A stretch of DNA of 64,000 bases from an uncultured Collinsella sp. (GTDB lineage Bacteria > Actinomycetota > Coriobacteriia > Coriobacteriales > Coriobacteriaceae). Below, piece by piece: positions 35,639 through 44,678 of this stretch. The stretch lies in assembly GCA_934630375.1 (NCBI GenBank), contig CAKTVQ010000003.1, positions 1 through 64,000 of the forward strand, in the 5' to 3' direction. A program made the translations under genes and the position numbers. The notes under the pieces were generated by a model that made no database searches, was not told where the DNA came from, and was given only the letters and a program-made list of their open reading frames with translations. Position 1 is the stretch's first letter, and each line of letters opens with the position of its first letter.

Positions 35639-35719
35639 ATTCCAGGCACGCTGCGCATCTTGCCGCGATTGCGGACGGCGGAGCACGGCGCGATAACGAT
35701 ACGAAAGACGAGGCAGATT

Positions 35720-36700
35720 ATGAAATTCGCACGCGATTGTCGTTCGAGCGAATCCAACGAAGCAACCGCGCAGCTGCTGTTCGAAGCGCTGCCGTGGATT
35801 AAGAACCTGACCGGTAAGACGGTCGTTATCAAGTACGGCGGTGCCGCCATGGTTGATGAGCAGCTGCGCCGCGACGTGATGAGCGACATCGTGCTGCTCA
35901 AGATCATCGGCATGCGCCCTGTTATCGTGCACGGTGGCGGCAAGGCCATCAACGAGGCGCTTAGCCACTACGACATCCCCGTCGAGTTTAAGAACGGCCA
36001 GCGCGTGACCACGCCGGCGACCATGGATATCGTGCGCGAGGTGCTGGGCGGTAAGGTCAACCAGGAGCTGGTCGCGGCGCTCAACCATCACGGCAACCTG
36101 GCCGTGGGCGTTTCAGGCAGCGATGCCGGTACGCTCATCGCCGAGCCGCTCGACCCCGAGCTCGGTCGCGTGGGCAAAGTGACGCACGTCAACACCGACT
36201 ATATCGAGCGCCTGCTCGATAGCGAGTACATCCCCGTCATCGCTACCGTCGCGGCGGGGGAGGACGGCGGTTTCTTCAACATCAACGCCGATACCGCCGC
36301 CGGTGCCGTTGCGGCGGCGCTGCATGCGCATAAGGCGATCTTTTTGACCGACGTCGACGGCCTGTACAAGGACTTTAGCGATAAAGACTCACTCATCTCC
36401 AACCTAACGCTCGACGAGGTTAACGAAATGCTCTACGGCGGCGAGGTCGATAAGGGCATGATTCCCAAGCTGCGTGCTGCCGTCGATGCGCTTGCCGGAG
36501 GCGTATTTCGCGCTCACATCATCAACGGTACCACGCCGCATTCGCTGCTGCTGGAGCTGCTGACCGATGCCGGCGTCGGTACCGTGATCCATTCCACCGA
36601 GATGGCTTACGAGTTCGATACACATCCGCATCCGCTTTCGACGTTTGCTGCGCGTTTGACCGAGAACCTCGACGAGGTCGAGAAGCTTCAGACGGTCTAG
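35720..36700 (+). CDS. argB: Acetylglutamate kinase
   Basis: Second step of arginine synthesis, phosphorylating N-acetylglutamate. The 326-residue amino-acid kinase has KYGGAAMVD, IVHGGGKAINEAL, GGKVNQELVAAL, VGVSGSDAGTL and IFLTDVDGLYKDF. It is longer than many ArgB proteins by an N-terminal segment. ATG 35720 is chosen because GAGGCAG is upstream and the frame before it is not conserved-looking. Confidence 0.95.
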   Translation: MKFARDCRSSESNEATAQLLFEALPWIKNLTGKTVVIKYGGAAMVDEQLRRDVMSDIVLLKIIGMRPVIVHGGGKAINEALSHYDIPVEFKNGQRVTTPATMDIVREVLGGKVNQELVAALNHHGNLAVGVSGSDAGTLIAEPLDPELGRVGKVTHVNTDYIERLLDSEYIPVIATVAAGEDGGFFNINADTAAGAVAAALHAHKAIFLTDVDGLYKDFSDKDSLISNLTLDEVNEMLYGGEVDKGMIPKLRAAVDALAGGVFRAHIINGTTPHSLLLELLTDAGVGTVIHSTEMAYEFDTHPHPLSTFAARLTENLDEVEKLQTV

Positions 36701-36769
36701 CCGACCCGCAGCCGCCCCATTTCTGCACCCATAGGCCTGCGCCGTCCGGCGCTCAACGAAAGGCATCCC

Positions 36770-38053
36770 ATGTCACTTGCAGCTCAGCAATCGCTTGAAT
36801 CCCATTACGTTATGCATACCTTTGGCCGCTCTCCGGTCGAGTTTGTCGAGGGCCACGGCATGAAACTCACCGGCGACGATGGCCGTGAGTACCTCGACTT
36901 TCTTGCTGGCATCGGCGTGTGCAGCCTGGGTCATGGCGACCCGGCTGTGCTCTCGGCGCTCGAGGCACAGACCAAAAAGCTCATGCATGTCTCCAATTAC
37001 TTCTACATTGAGCAGCGCGGACAGGTCGCGGCGCTGCTGTCCAAGCTTGCTAACGACGACGTAGATGGTGCGCGCGTGCTTGCCGATGCCATTGCCGCCG
37101 GCGATGAGACCACGGCAGCTGCTCTTGGTGCCCCGGCTGCGGACGAGCAGGTGTGGGAGACCTTCTTTGCCAACTCCGGCGCCGAGGCCAACGAGGGCTC
37201 GATGAAGCTCGCGCGCCTGTACGCCAAGCGTGCCGGTAATGGCGGCAACACCATCGTGTGCATGCGCGGCGGCTTCCACGGCCGTACGCTCGAGACCATT
37301 GCCGCCACCATGCAGGATTGGCTGCAGGACAGCTTCCGCCCGCTGCCGGGTGGCTTTGTGGCCTGCACGCCCAACGATGTCGATGAATTGCGTGCGATCT
37401 TTAAGCAGCTGGGCAGTGAAATTTGCGCCGTGATGCTCGAACCGATCCAGGGTGAGAGCGGTGTGCACCCCATGACCGAGGAGTTTATGGCGGCAGCGCG
37501 CGACCTGGCACACGAAGTGGGCGCCGCGCTTATCGCCGACGAGGTCCAGTGCGGTATCTTCCGCACGGGTAAGCCGTTTGCGTTCCAGACCTATGGCGTG
37601 GAGCCCGACATCATGAGCCTTGCCAAGGGCATTGCTGATGGCGTGCCCATGGGTGCCGTCGTCGCAAAGAAGGAGATTGCCGACGTGTTTGAGCCGGGCG
37701 ACCACGGCTCGACCTTTGGCGGTAGCTGCTTGGCCATCGCGGCGTGTGCCGCGACGCTCTCCGCGCTCGTGCGCGGCGATTATGCCGACCACGCTGCCAA
37801 GGTGGGCGCCTATATGGAGGCAAAACTCGCCAAGTTACCGCATGTTACCGATGTGCGCGGTCGCGGCTTGATGCTCGGCTGCGACCTGGATGATGCCGCG
37901 GGCGACGCGCATGATATTGTTGCCCGCGCGCTGGCCGCCGGTGCCGTGATTAACGCTACGGGTGCCCATACGCTGCGTTTCCTGCCGCCGCTCGTGTGCG
38001 AAGAGGCCGACGTGGACAGCCTAATCGAGATCCTGGCGGGTGTCTTGGGCTAA
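36770..38053 (+). CDS. argD: Acetylornithine aminotransferase
   Basis: PLP enzyme making acetylornithine from the semialdehyde with glutamate. In the 427 residues: FLAGIGVCSLGHGDPAV, FFANSGAEANEGSMKLAR, GGFHGRTLETIAAT, DEVQCGIFRTG and the PLP lysine in SLAKGIADG. A stretch near residues 92-125 (DDVDGARVLADAIAAGDETTA) looks like an insertion relative to typical ArgD. Last gene of the cluster; a hairpin with T-run follows. Confidence 0.94.
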   Translation: MSLAAQQSLESHYVMHTFGRSPVEFVEGHGMKLTGDDGREYLDFLAGIGVCSLGHGDPAVLSALEAQTKKLMHVSNYFYIEQRGQVAALLSKLANDDVDGARVLADAIAAGDETTAAALGAPAADEQVWETFFANSGAEANEGSMKLARLYAKRAGNGGNTIVCMRGGFHGRTLETIAATMQDWLQDSFRPLPGGFVACTPNDVDELRAIFKQLGSEICAVMLEPIQGESGVHPMTEEFMAAARDLAHEVGAALIADEVQCGIFRTGKPFAFQTYGVEPDIMSLAKGIADGVPMGAVVAKKEIADVFEPGDHGSTFGGSCLAIAACAATLSALVRGDYADHAAKVGAYMEAKLAKLPHVTDVRGRGLMLGCDLDDAAGDAHDIVARALAAGAVINATGAHTLRFLPPLVCEEADVDSLIEILAGVLG

Positions 38054-38078
38054 CGCGGCGCAATAACTCAATTTGGAC

Positions 38079-38138
38079 CGGGTTCCGGACTGCGGACGTG
38101 CCATATGCGGCACGATTCGGCGGTCTGGAGCCCGTTTT
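38079..38138 (+). terminator. Nested hairpin terminator after argD
   Basis: Outer arms CGGGTTCCGGACT and GGTCTGGAGCCCG pair over 13 positions (three G-T pairs), an inner CGTGCC/GGCACG hairpin sits inside, and TTTT follows. This is the first element of the 798-bp gene-free stretch 38054-38851. Confidence 0.65.
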
Positions 38139-38170
38139 GCCATAAATCTGCAATGGCCAGGAGAGCCTTT

Positions 38171-38386
38171 GGACAAAAAATGCCAAATATGAGTACTGTC
38201 ACCAGTTGAATCTCATATGAAACCGACTACCTAGGATTAGTTAGACCACACATGTTCAGTTATGTTAATGGGAAAACAGCTAGTAAAGGCTTCAAATCGC
38301 TGATTCAGAGCTAGATTTATCCAGCGAAACCCAAAAATCGCTGCTACAAAATTGGTAACAGTACTCATTTTTGCCATTTTTTGGCC
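38171..38386. repeat. 216-bp AT-rich element with 37-bp imperfect terminal inverted repeats (MITE-like)
   Basis: Left end 38171-38207 and right end 38350-38386 are inverted copies of each other at 32 of 37 positions, sharing CAAAAAATG and ATGAGTACTGT. The interior is AT-rich, unlike the surrounding DNA, and has no open frame of note. GCCTTTG occurs at both flanks (38165-38171 and 38390-38396) and could be a target duplication, although the right copy lies a few bases outside the repeat. Confidence 0.6.
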
Positions 38387-38410
38387 ACGGCCTTTGTGAC
38401 GGACGTGCTG

Positions 38411-38851
38411 GCGGGTTCGAATCCCTCTGCGATGGGCCCAAAAAAGAAAGGCCTCCATCACTGGAGGCCTAACAAATCAGTGGTGGGCGATGAGGGATGT
38501 CGCGTGCGGCTGACGCCGCCCGCTCTCGCTTCGGGCCTACGGCCCTCGCGTGCTGCGCTGGAAAACGCTTCGCGTTTCCTCAGCTCCGCACCCTTGCGGG
38601 TTCGAATCCCATGAAATGGGCCCAAACAAAAACGGTCCCCTTGCGAGGACCGTTTCCAAATCAGTGGCGGGCGATGAGGGATGTCCGCGCGCGGCTGGCG
38701 CCGCCCGCGCCCCGCTTCGTCGCTCCGCTCCTCGCGTGCTGCGCTGGAAAACGCTTCGCGTTTCCTCAGCTCCGCACCCTTGCGGGTTCGAATCCCATGA
38801 AATGGGCCCAAACAAAAAACGGTCCCCTTTCGAGGACCGTTTCCAAATCAG
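38411..38851. repeat. Tandem modules carrying the tRNA-Val 3' end
   Basis: Two near-identical units (38474-38657, 184 bp; 38658-38844, 187 bp) follow each other and a third beginning leads into the intact tRNA-Val. Each starts with AAATCAGTGG(T/C)GGGCGATGAGGGAT, the 3' end of the minus-strand tRNA-Val with a short flank, then diverges into a GC-rich stretch, then a plus-strand T-arm-like GCGGGTTCGAATCCC, then a hairpin (AAACGGTCC with GGACCGTTT). A related partial module with a different hairpin (AGGCCTCCA with TGGAGGCCT) lies at 38411-38473. No intact second tRNA is present. Confidence 0.75.
38811..38842 (-). terminator. Terminator of tRNA-Val (minus strand)
   Basis: Read on the minus strand, AAACGGTCC and GGACCGTTT form a 9-bp stem followed by a T-rich run. 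It lies 10 bases past the tRNA 3' end. Confidence 0.7.
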
Positions 38852-38927
38852 TGGTGGGCGATGAGGGATTCGAACCCCCAGCCTTGTGCGTGTAAAGCAC
38901 CTGCGCTAACCGTTGCGCCAATCGCCC
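38852..38927 (-). tRNA. tRNA-Val (anticodon TAC)
   Basis: A 76-nt cloverleaf on the minus strand. The acceptor stem GGGCGAT pairs fully with ATCGCCC, followed by A and an encoded CCA. D-arm GCGC/GCGC, anticodon loop TTTACAC (TAC, reads GTA and relatives), T-arm GGGGG-TTCGAAT-CCCTC. The first anticodon-stem pair is a G-A mismatch. Its 3' end has been copied into the adjacent tandem modules. Confidence 0.93.
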
Positions 38928-39114
38928 GTGTGGAGAGAGTATAGCAAAACAATCGCCCCATTCACCTCATATCCATTAAAGGTAACCGGCGCGTGTCACA
39001 GCGGAGCTGATTCAGTTGAGATTGCCTGAACATCCCGTCCCCCTTTGCGCCCTCGGGTATACTCAAAAGCTATTGATTCGATTTGATACCCAGCAACAGC
39101 AGAGGGGATAGTAT

Positions 39115-40995
39115 ATGTGCGGTTTTGTCGGTTTTGTCGGTGGGACGGATAACCAATCCGAGGTGCTCACCAAGATGATGGACCGCATCGTCCATCGTGG
39201 TCCCGACATGGGCGGCCAGTTTATCGACGGCCGCGTCGCCCTCGGCTTCCGCCGCCTGTCGATCCTCGACCTGACTGAGGCCGGCGCCCAGCCCATGGCA
39301 AATGAGGACGGCAGCGTCGTCATCGTCTTTAACGGCGAGATTTACAACTTCCAGGAGCTTCGCTCCGAGCTCGAGGCCAAGGGCTACAAGTTCCACTGCG
39401 GCGCCGACACCGAGAGCCTCCTGCACGGCTACGAGGAGTGGGGCGAGGCCGTGCTCGACCGCCTTCGCGGTATGTACGCCTTCGTCATCTGGGATAAGAA
39501 GAAGAACAAGCTCTTTGGCGCCCGCGACATCTTTGGCATCAAGCCGCTCTACTACTATCCCATGGCCGATGCGGGCGACGGTGCGCCGGGTGTGCTCTTT
39601 GGCTCCGAGATCAAGAGCTTCCTCGACTACCCGCACTTCCACAAGGCGGTCAACAAGAAAGCACTGCGTCCGTATATGACGCTGCAGTATTCGGCGACCG
39701 AGGAGACCTTCTTCGAGGGCGTCTACAAGCTGCCGCCGGCGCATTACTTTACCGTCGATATCCCGACCGGCAAGATGAACATCGAGCGCTACTGGGATTG
39801 CGATTACTCTGCCGTCGAGAAGCCGTTTGAGGAGTACGTCGACGAGCTGGACGAGGTCGTGCATGAGAGCGTCGAGGCCCATCGCATCGCCGACGTCAAG
39901 GTCGCTTCGTTCCTCTCCGGTGGCGTCGACTCCAGCTACATCGCCGCTTGCCTCATGCCCGACAAGACCTTCTCGGTGGGTTTCGATTACAAGAACTTCA
40001 ACGAGACCAACTACGCCAAGGAGCTCTCTGACAAGCTCGGTGTCGAGAACGTCCGCAAGATGATCACCGCCGACGAGTTCTTCGGTGCGCTCGAGGACAT
40101 CCAGTATCACATGGACGAGCCGCAGTCCAACCTGTCTTCCGTGCCGCTGTGGTTCTTGGCCGAGATGGCCCGTAAGGACGTCACCGTCGTGCTTTCGGGC
40201 GAAGGTGCCGACGAGCTCTTTGGCGGCTACGCCTACTACGAGGACACGGTCCCGGTCCGCAAGTACAAAAAGATGGTGCCGCTGCCCATCCGTCGCGCGC
40301 TCGGTAACCTGGCGTTGCATATGCCGTACTTCAAGGGACATAACTTCCTGGTCAAGGGTGCCGAGATCCCTGAGAAGTCGTTCCTGGGACAGGCTCTGGT
40401 ATGGCCGGAGCGCGAGGTCGACGGCGTGCTCAAGCCCGAGTACAACACCGGCGATGGCGCCTTCGAGCTTGCCGCTCCCATCTATGCGCGCGTGAAGGGT
40501 CAGCCCGAGCTGGTCAAGAAGCAGTACCTGGACATGAACATGTGGCTCCCGGGCGACATTCTGCTCAAGGCCGACAAGATGTGCATGGCGCACTCGCTGG
40601 AGCTGCGCGTGCCCTTCCTGGACCGCAAAGTCATGGAGTTCGCCGAGCACATTCCCGACCGCTACCGCATCAACGAGAACGGCAACAAACAGGTACTCCG
40701 CCACGCTGCCAACAAGTCGCTGCCCGATGAGTGGGCCACCCGTCCCAAGGTGGGCTTCCCGGTGCCGATTGTCTACTGGCTGCGCGAGCAAAAGTGGTAC
40801 GACTATGTCAAGGAGTACTTCACCGCGCCGTGGGCAAGTGAGTTCTTCGATACCGACGAGCTCATGCACCTGCTCGATCTGCACTTTGCGGGCAAGGGCG
40901 ATTTCCAGCGCAAGATCTATACGCCGCTTGTGTTCCTGGTGTGGTACAAGCGCTTCTTTATCGACGAGGACCAGCCCGCTGCTCAGGCTGCCTAG
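39115..40995 (+). CDS. asnB: Asparagine synthase (glutamine-hydrolysing)
   Basis: A 626-residue enzyme making asparagine from aspartate, ATP and glutamine. The N-terminal glutaminase domain begins MCGFVGFVGG with Cys2 as nucleophile, then HRGPDMGG, NGEIYNFQELR and GADTESLLHGYE. The synthetase domain has the pyrophosphate loop SFLSGGVDSSYIA, LSGEGADELFGGY and the late LPDEWATRPKVGFPVP. The ribosome binding sequence AGAGGGGAT is close to the ATG, and a -10-like TATACT lies at 39059-39064. It has its own terminator. Confidence 0.95.
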   Translation: MCGFVGFVGGTDNQSEVLTKMMDRIVHRGPDMGGQFIDGRVALGFRRLSILDLTEAGAQPMANEDGSVVIVFNGEIYNFQELRSELEAKGYKFHCGADTESLLHGYEEWGEAVLDRLRGMYAFVIWDKKKNKLFGARDIFGIKPLYYYPMADAGDGAPGVLFGSEIKSFLDYPHFHKAVNKKALRPYMTLQYSATEETFFEGVYKLPPAHYFTVDIPTGKMNIERYWDCDYSAVEKPFEEYVDELDEVVHESVEAHRIADVKVASFLSGGVDSSYIAACLMPDKTFSVGFDYKNFNETNYAKELSDKLGVENVRKMITADEFFGALEDIQYHMDEPQSNLSSVPLWFLAEMARKDVTVVLSGEGADELFGGYAYYEDTVPVRKYKKMVPLPIRRALGNLALHMPYFKGHNFLVKGAEIPEKSFLGQALVWPEREVDGVLKPEYNTGDGAFELAAPIYARVKGQPELVKKQYLDMNMWLPGDILLKADKMCMAHSLELRVPFLDRKVMEFAEHIPDRYRINENGNKQVLRHAANKSLPDEWATRPKVGFPVPIVYWLREQKWYDYVKEYFTAPWASEFFDTDELMHLLDLHFAGKGDFQRKIYTPLVFLVWYKRFFIDEDQPAAQAA

Positions 40996-41020
40996 CCTCG
41001 GCTTACGAACGCCTGCGCGT

Positions 41021-41046
41021 AACGGCTCCTCCGGGAGCCGTTTTTG
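41021..41046 (+). terminator. Intrinsic terminator of asnB
   Basis: Stem AACGGCTCC with GGGAGCCGTT around a 3-nt loop, followed by TTTTTG, 26 bases after the stop. Confidence 0.85.
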
Positions 41047-41106
41047 CGTGGGTGCGTTTCAGTTACTATAAAACCGTCCCTGCCAAATGGCTGAGAAAGG
41101 TGAAAG

Positions 41107-42669
41107 ATGCACCATTCGGATTCCGCGACCGTGACCACGGTCGATACGCTTGCCAAGCTTCTCGACGTGTGCGGCGAGCTGCGCGCATCAGAGCAGGTTG
41201 ACGAGCGTACCGTGACCGGCTGCTCGTTTGATTCGCGCGCGGTCTCGGCAGGTGACGTGTTCTTTTGCAAAGGTGCTGCCTTTAAGCCCGCGTTTTTGAG
41301 CATGGCGCTCGATGCGGGTGCCGTCGCATTTGTGTGCGAAGAGTCGCTGGTCGAGTCTCTGGAGCCGCTGGCGCAGGAGAGCGGTGCTGCGATGCTGGTT
41401 GTTGATAGCGTTCGCACGGCCATGGCCCTGTTGCCGCCGGAGGTCTACGACCGTCCCGACCACGACGTCAAGATCGTGGGCATCACCGGTACCAAGGGAA
41501 AGACCACGGCCGCTTTTATGCTTCAGTCCATCATCAAGGCAGCGGGCGAATCCTGCGGCATGATCGGCTCGGTGAGTACCGACGATGGCATCGAGTGCTA
41601 CGAGAGCACCAATACTACGCCCGAGGCCCCCGAGGTCTGGCGCCATATCGCCAACTGCCGTGAGTCCGGTCGCCAGTCCATGGTCATGGAGGTCTCGAGC
41701 CAGGCGCTCAAGTACCAACGCGTCGAGAATCTGCCGTTTGACGTGGCGTGCTTCCTCAACATCGGCCGTGACCACATCTCGCCGATCGAACACCCCACGT
41801 TTGAGGATTATTTTGAGAGCAAACTCAGGATCTTTGACCAGGCAAAGACCGCCGTGGTGAATCTGGGCACCGAAGAGGTTGACCGTGTGCTGGAGGCAGC
41901 GTCGACGGCCGAGCGCTTGGTGACCGTTGGCGTCGAGCATCCCGAGGCAAGCCTGTGGGCGAGCGATGTGCGCATGGTCGGCTTTAGCATCGAGTTCAAC
42001 TTGCATGGTCTGTGTGCCGACGAGTCCGAGGCGGGGGAGAAGATCCTGCTGGGTATCGCGGGAGACTTTAACGTGGAGAACGCGCTGGTCGCTATCGCCG
42101 CTGCGCACGAGATCGGCATCGGTATCGATGCCATCAAGAAGGGCCTCTCCAAGCTTCGTGTGCCGGGCCGCATGGAGGTCGTGGAGTCGAAGGACGGCCG
42201 CGTGATCTGCGTCGTTGACTATGCGCACAACCAGCTTTCGTTCCGTTCGCTTTTCTCGTCGGTCAAGCGCGCGTTTCCCACTAGCCCCGTCATTGCAGTG
42301 TTTGGCGCTGCCGGCGGCAAGGCGCAGGAGCGCCGCGAGCAGCTTCCGCGCGAGGCCGCACCATATTCCGACCTGATGATTTTTGCCAACGAGGACCCGG
42401 CTCACGAGGACCCGATGAAGGTCTGTCGCGAGCTTGCCGAACATGTTCCCGACGATACGCCGAACAAGATCATCCTCGACCGCGAAGCCGCTGTGCATGC
42501 GGCGTTCAAGGCGGCGCGCGAGGAGTACGTCAACCCCGATGCTCCCACCATTGTCTTGCTGCTGGCAAAGGGTGACGAGGAGCTCATGCACGTGGGCGAC
42601 GAGTTCGTGCCCATCGAGAGCGACCTTTCGTTGGCCAATCGCCTGATCGATGTTACCCAGTTTGACTAA
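41107..42669 (+). CDS. murE: UDP-N-acetylmuramoyl-tripeptide synthetase MurE
   Basis: Adds the third, diamino-acid residue to the peptidoglycan stem peptide. The 520-residue Mur ligase shows GITGTKGKTTAAFMLQSI (ATP loop), STNTTPEAPEVW, MEVSSQALKYQRV, CFLNIGRDHISPIEH and VVDYAHNQLSFRSLF. At about 427-436 the substrate-specificity site reads NEDPAHEDP instead of the DNPR that marks meso-diaminopimelate enzymes, so it more likely adds L-lysine or another diamino acid. A GAAAGGTGAA site precedes the ATG. It heads a block of cell-wall and nucleotide genes. Confidence 0.9.
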   Translation: MHHSDSATVTTVDTLAKLLDVCGELRASEQVDERTVTGCSFDSRAVSAGDVFFCKGAAFKPAFLSMALDAGAVAFVCEESLVESLEPLAQESGAAMLVVDSVRTAMALLPPEVYDRPDHDVKIVGITGTKGKTTAAFMLQSIIKAAGESCGMIGSVSTDDGIECYESTNTTPEAPEVWRHIANCRESGRQSMVMEVSSQALKYQRVENLPFDVACFLNIGRDHISPIEHPTFEDYFESKLRIFDQAKTAVVNLGTEEVDRVLEAASTAERLVTVGVEHPEASLWASDVRMVGFSIEFNLHGLCADESEAGEKILLGIAGDFNVENALVAIAAAHEIGIGIDAIKKGLSKLRVPGRMEVVESKDGRVICVVDYAHNQLSFRSLFSSVKRAFPTSPVIAVFGAAGGKAQERREQLPREAAPYSDLMIFANEDPAHEDPMKVCRELAEHVPDDTPNKIILDREAAVHAAFKAAREEYVNPDAPTIVLLLAKGDEELMHVGDEFVPIESDLSLANRLIDVTQFD

Positions 42670-42776
42670 TGAACCATGACGGCGGCGGCGCCCTGAGTGC
42701 GCTGTCGCCATAAGCGTGTTCCCTCAAGCAAGGCATGCCGTCCAAGTCCAAACCCTTCTACGTAAACGGAGTAACC

Positions 42777-43688
42777 ATGTCCCACAACACCCTGCCGACC
42801 GTTGCCGAGCTTTCGGGCGAGATGCGCGAGCGCTTGGCCAAGGTCAAGTACGTCTTTACCGACCTGGATGCCACGATGCTCGCACCCGGCTCGTGCGTGC
42901 TGCGCGACAACGACGGCAACCCCTCGACCAAACTCGTCGAGGCCGTCGTGGCACTTGCCCGCGCTGGTATTCAGGTGGTTCCCACCTCGGGCCGCAACCG
43001 CACCATGATCCACGAGGACGCGCGCGTGCTCGGCCTCAACTCCTACATTGGTGAGATGGGCGGCCTGGTCATGTACGACCTCAAAGCCAACGATTGGGGG
43101 TATCTGACCGGCGACATGCCCTACGACCCCTCTTGCGGTCTCACGCCGCACCAGGTGATCGAGCAGACCGGTGTGTGCGAGAGGATCCTCGCCCGCTGGC
43201 CGCACAAGATCGAGTATCACAACGACATGTCGACCGGCTACAAGTACCGCGAGGTCACCGTCGGCATGCGCGGCGACATCCCCGATGACGAGGCGCAGGC
43301 CATCCTCGACGAGGCCGGCTGCGGCCTGGTGTGGGCCTGTAACGGTCACCTGACGCATCTGTCCAAGCCGACGACGCTCGAGCTTAATCGCGTCGAGGAC
43401 GGCCGCGCCTTCAACATCAATCCGGCGGGCCTCAACAAAGGCGTCGCCATTGCGCGCTTCTGCGAGCACCTAGGGATCGAGCGCGAGGAGACGTTGGCGC
43501 TTGGTGACTCCGAGTCCGACTTCTACATGGCCGATCACGTGGGCACGTTCTGCCTGGTCGAGAATGGCCTGACGAGCGCCGGCGCGCCCGAGTTCCTGGC
43601 TGCTTGCGAGAACGCTTTCGTTACGCGCGGCAAAATTGTCGATGGTTGGGCGGCGACGGCAGAGCTGCTGGTCGCGGCGCGTTCGTAG
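42777..43688 (+). CDS. HAD-IIB family hydrolase (Cof-like phosphatase)
   Basis: A 303-residue HAD phosphatase: motif I VFTDLDATMLAPG (two catalytic Asp), motif II VVPTSGRNRT, motif III around NPAGLNKGVAIARF and motif IV LALGDSESDFYMAD. The cap between motifs II and III is type IIB. Substrates of the family are sugar phosphates, flavin precursors or phosphoglycerate derivatives; none can be chosen here. ATG 42777 has CGGAG upstream. It sits between murE and murI, suggesting the same transcript. Confidence 0.88.
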   Translation: MSHNTLPTVAELSGEMRERLAKVKYVFTDLDATMLAPGSCVLRDNDGNPSTKLVEAVVALARAGIQVVPTSGRNRTMIHEDARVLGLNSYIGEMGGLVMYDLKANDWGYLTGDMPYDPSCGLTPHQVIEQTGVCERILARWPHKIEYHNDMSTGYKYREVTVGMRGDIPDDEAQAILDEAGCGLVWACNGHLTHLSKPTTLELNRVEDGRAFNINPAGLNKGVAIARFCEHLGIEREETLALGDSESDFYMADHVGTFCLVENGLTSAGAPEFLAACENAFVTRGKIVDGWAATAELLVAARS

Positions 43689-43739
43689 CGCGGCGTCGCC
43701 GCACTTGGACATGTCTTTTCGAGAGAGACTGGTGAGGTA

Positions 43740-44624
43740 ATGTCTGATATCGAGAATCCGGCAGGCGACACGCGCCCGATTGGCGTGTTCGATTCTGGTT
43801 TGGGCGGTCTGACGGTTGCGCGCGCGATTGCGACGGCGTTGCCGCACGAGTCCGTCTACTACTTTGGCGACACCAAGCGCTGCCCCTACGGCACCCGTAC
43901 CGAGGATGAGGTGCGCTCGTTTGCGTTGCAGGCGGGTCGTTGGCTTTCGAAGCACGACGTCAAGATTATGGTCATCGCCTGCAACACGGCGACCGCTGCG
44001 GCCTTGCGTCTGGCCCAGCAGGTGCTCGACGTTCCCGTGATCGGCGTGATCGCGCCGGGTGCCCGTGCGGCAATCAACAGCACCCGCACGCGTCGCGTGG
44101 GCGTGCTCGCCACCAACCTCACCATTCGCTCGGGCGCCTACACGCGCGCCATTCAGGATCTAGATGCCGGCGTCGATGTATACGGCTGTCCTGCCTCGAG
44201 CTTTGTCGAGGTTGTCGAACACGAGCTCGCCTCGGGTGCACATCTGCAGGAACAATGGCTTGAGAACGAGGACATCTTCGATACGCCTGCCGTGCGTGCG
44301 CTGGTGGGTGCCACGGTTGAGCCGCTGCGCGACCACGGTATCGATACCGTGGTGCTCGGCTGTACGCATTTTCCGCTGTTGGTGGGACCTATCCGCCATG
44401 CGCTGGGGCCTGGGGTGCGCGTCGTGAGTTCCGCCGAGGAGACCACGCGCGAGCTGACCGATATCCTCACGCGCCGCGAGCAGCTGGCGGGCGACGCCGC
44501 CGAGCCGCAGCATCGTTTTGCCACGACGGCCGATAACATTGCCGAGTTTGCGGTGGCGGGCAGCTTTATCTTTGGTCAGCCGCTCAAGAGCATCGAACAT
44601 ATCGATATCGATGAGCTGAAGTAG
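43740..44624 (+). CDS. murI: Glutamate racemase
   Basis: Supplies D-glutamate for peptidoglycan. The 294 residues show IGVFDSGLGGLTVARAI, YFGDTKRCPYGTR, the first catalytic cysteine in IACNTATAAAL and the second in LGCTHFPLL. The C-terminal tail is slightly longer than usual. It follows the HAD gene by 51 bases with GTGAGG upstream. Confidence 0.96.
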   Translation: MSDIENPAGDTRPIGVFDSGLGGLTVARAIATALPHESVYYFGDTKRCPYGTRTEDEVRSFALQAGRWLSKHDVKIMVIACNTATAAALRLAQQVLDVPVIGVIAPGARAAINSTRTRRVGVLATNLTIRSGAYTRAIQDLDAGVDVYGCPASSFVEVVEHELASGAHLQEQWLENEDIFDTPAVRALVGATVEPLRDHGIDTVVLGCTHFPLLVGPIRHALGPGVRVVSSAEETTRELTDILTRREQLAGDAAEPQHRFATTADNIAEFAVAGSFIFGQPLKSIEHIDIDELK

Positions 44625-44678
44625 ATGTAAGGCAGCCGCCAAAGCTTTCGCCACACCTTTTGCCGAAAGGATTTTTCT

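Noticed and set aside
38458..38895. Short frames with GFESHEMGPNK- and IRTRKGAELRK-like products
   Set aside because: They translate tRNA T-arm-like and tandem-repeat DNA, a common source of false genes.
39026..39050. CCCGTCCCCCTTTGCG before asnB as a further copy of the 13-nt-loop family on the minus strand
   Set aside because: The GGGGGACGGG core is present but the flanks do not pair, so no hairpin forms; at most a decayed copy.
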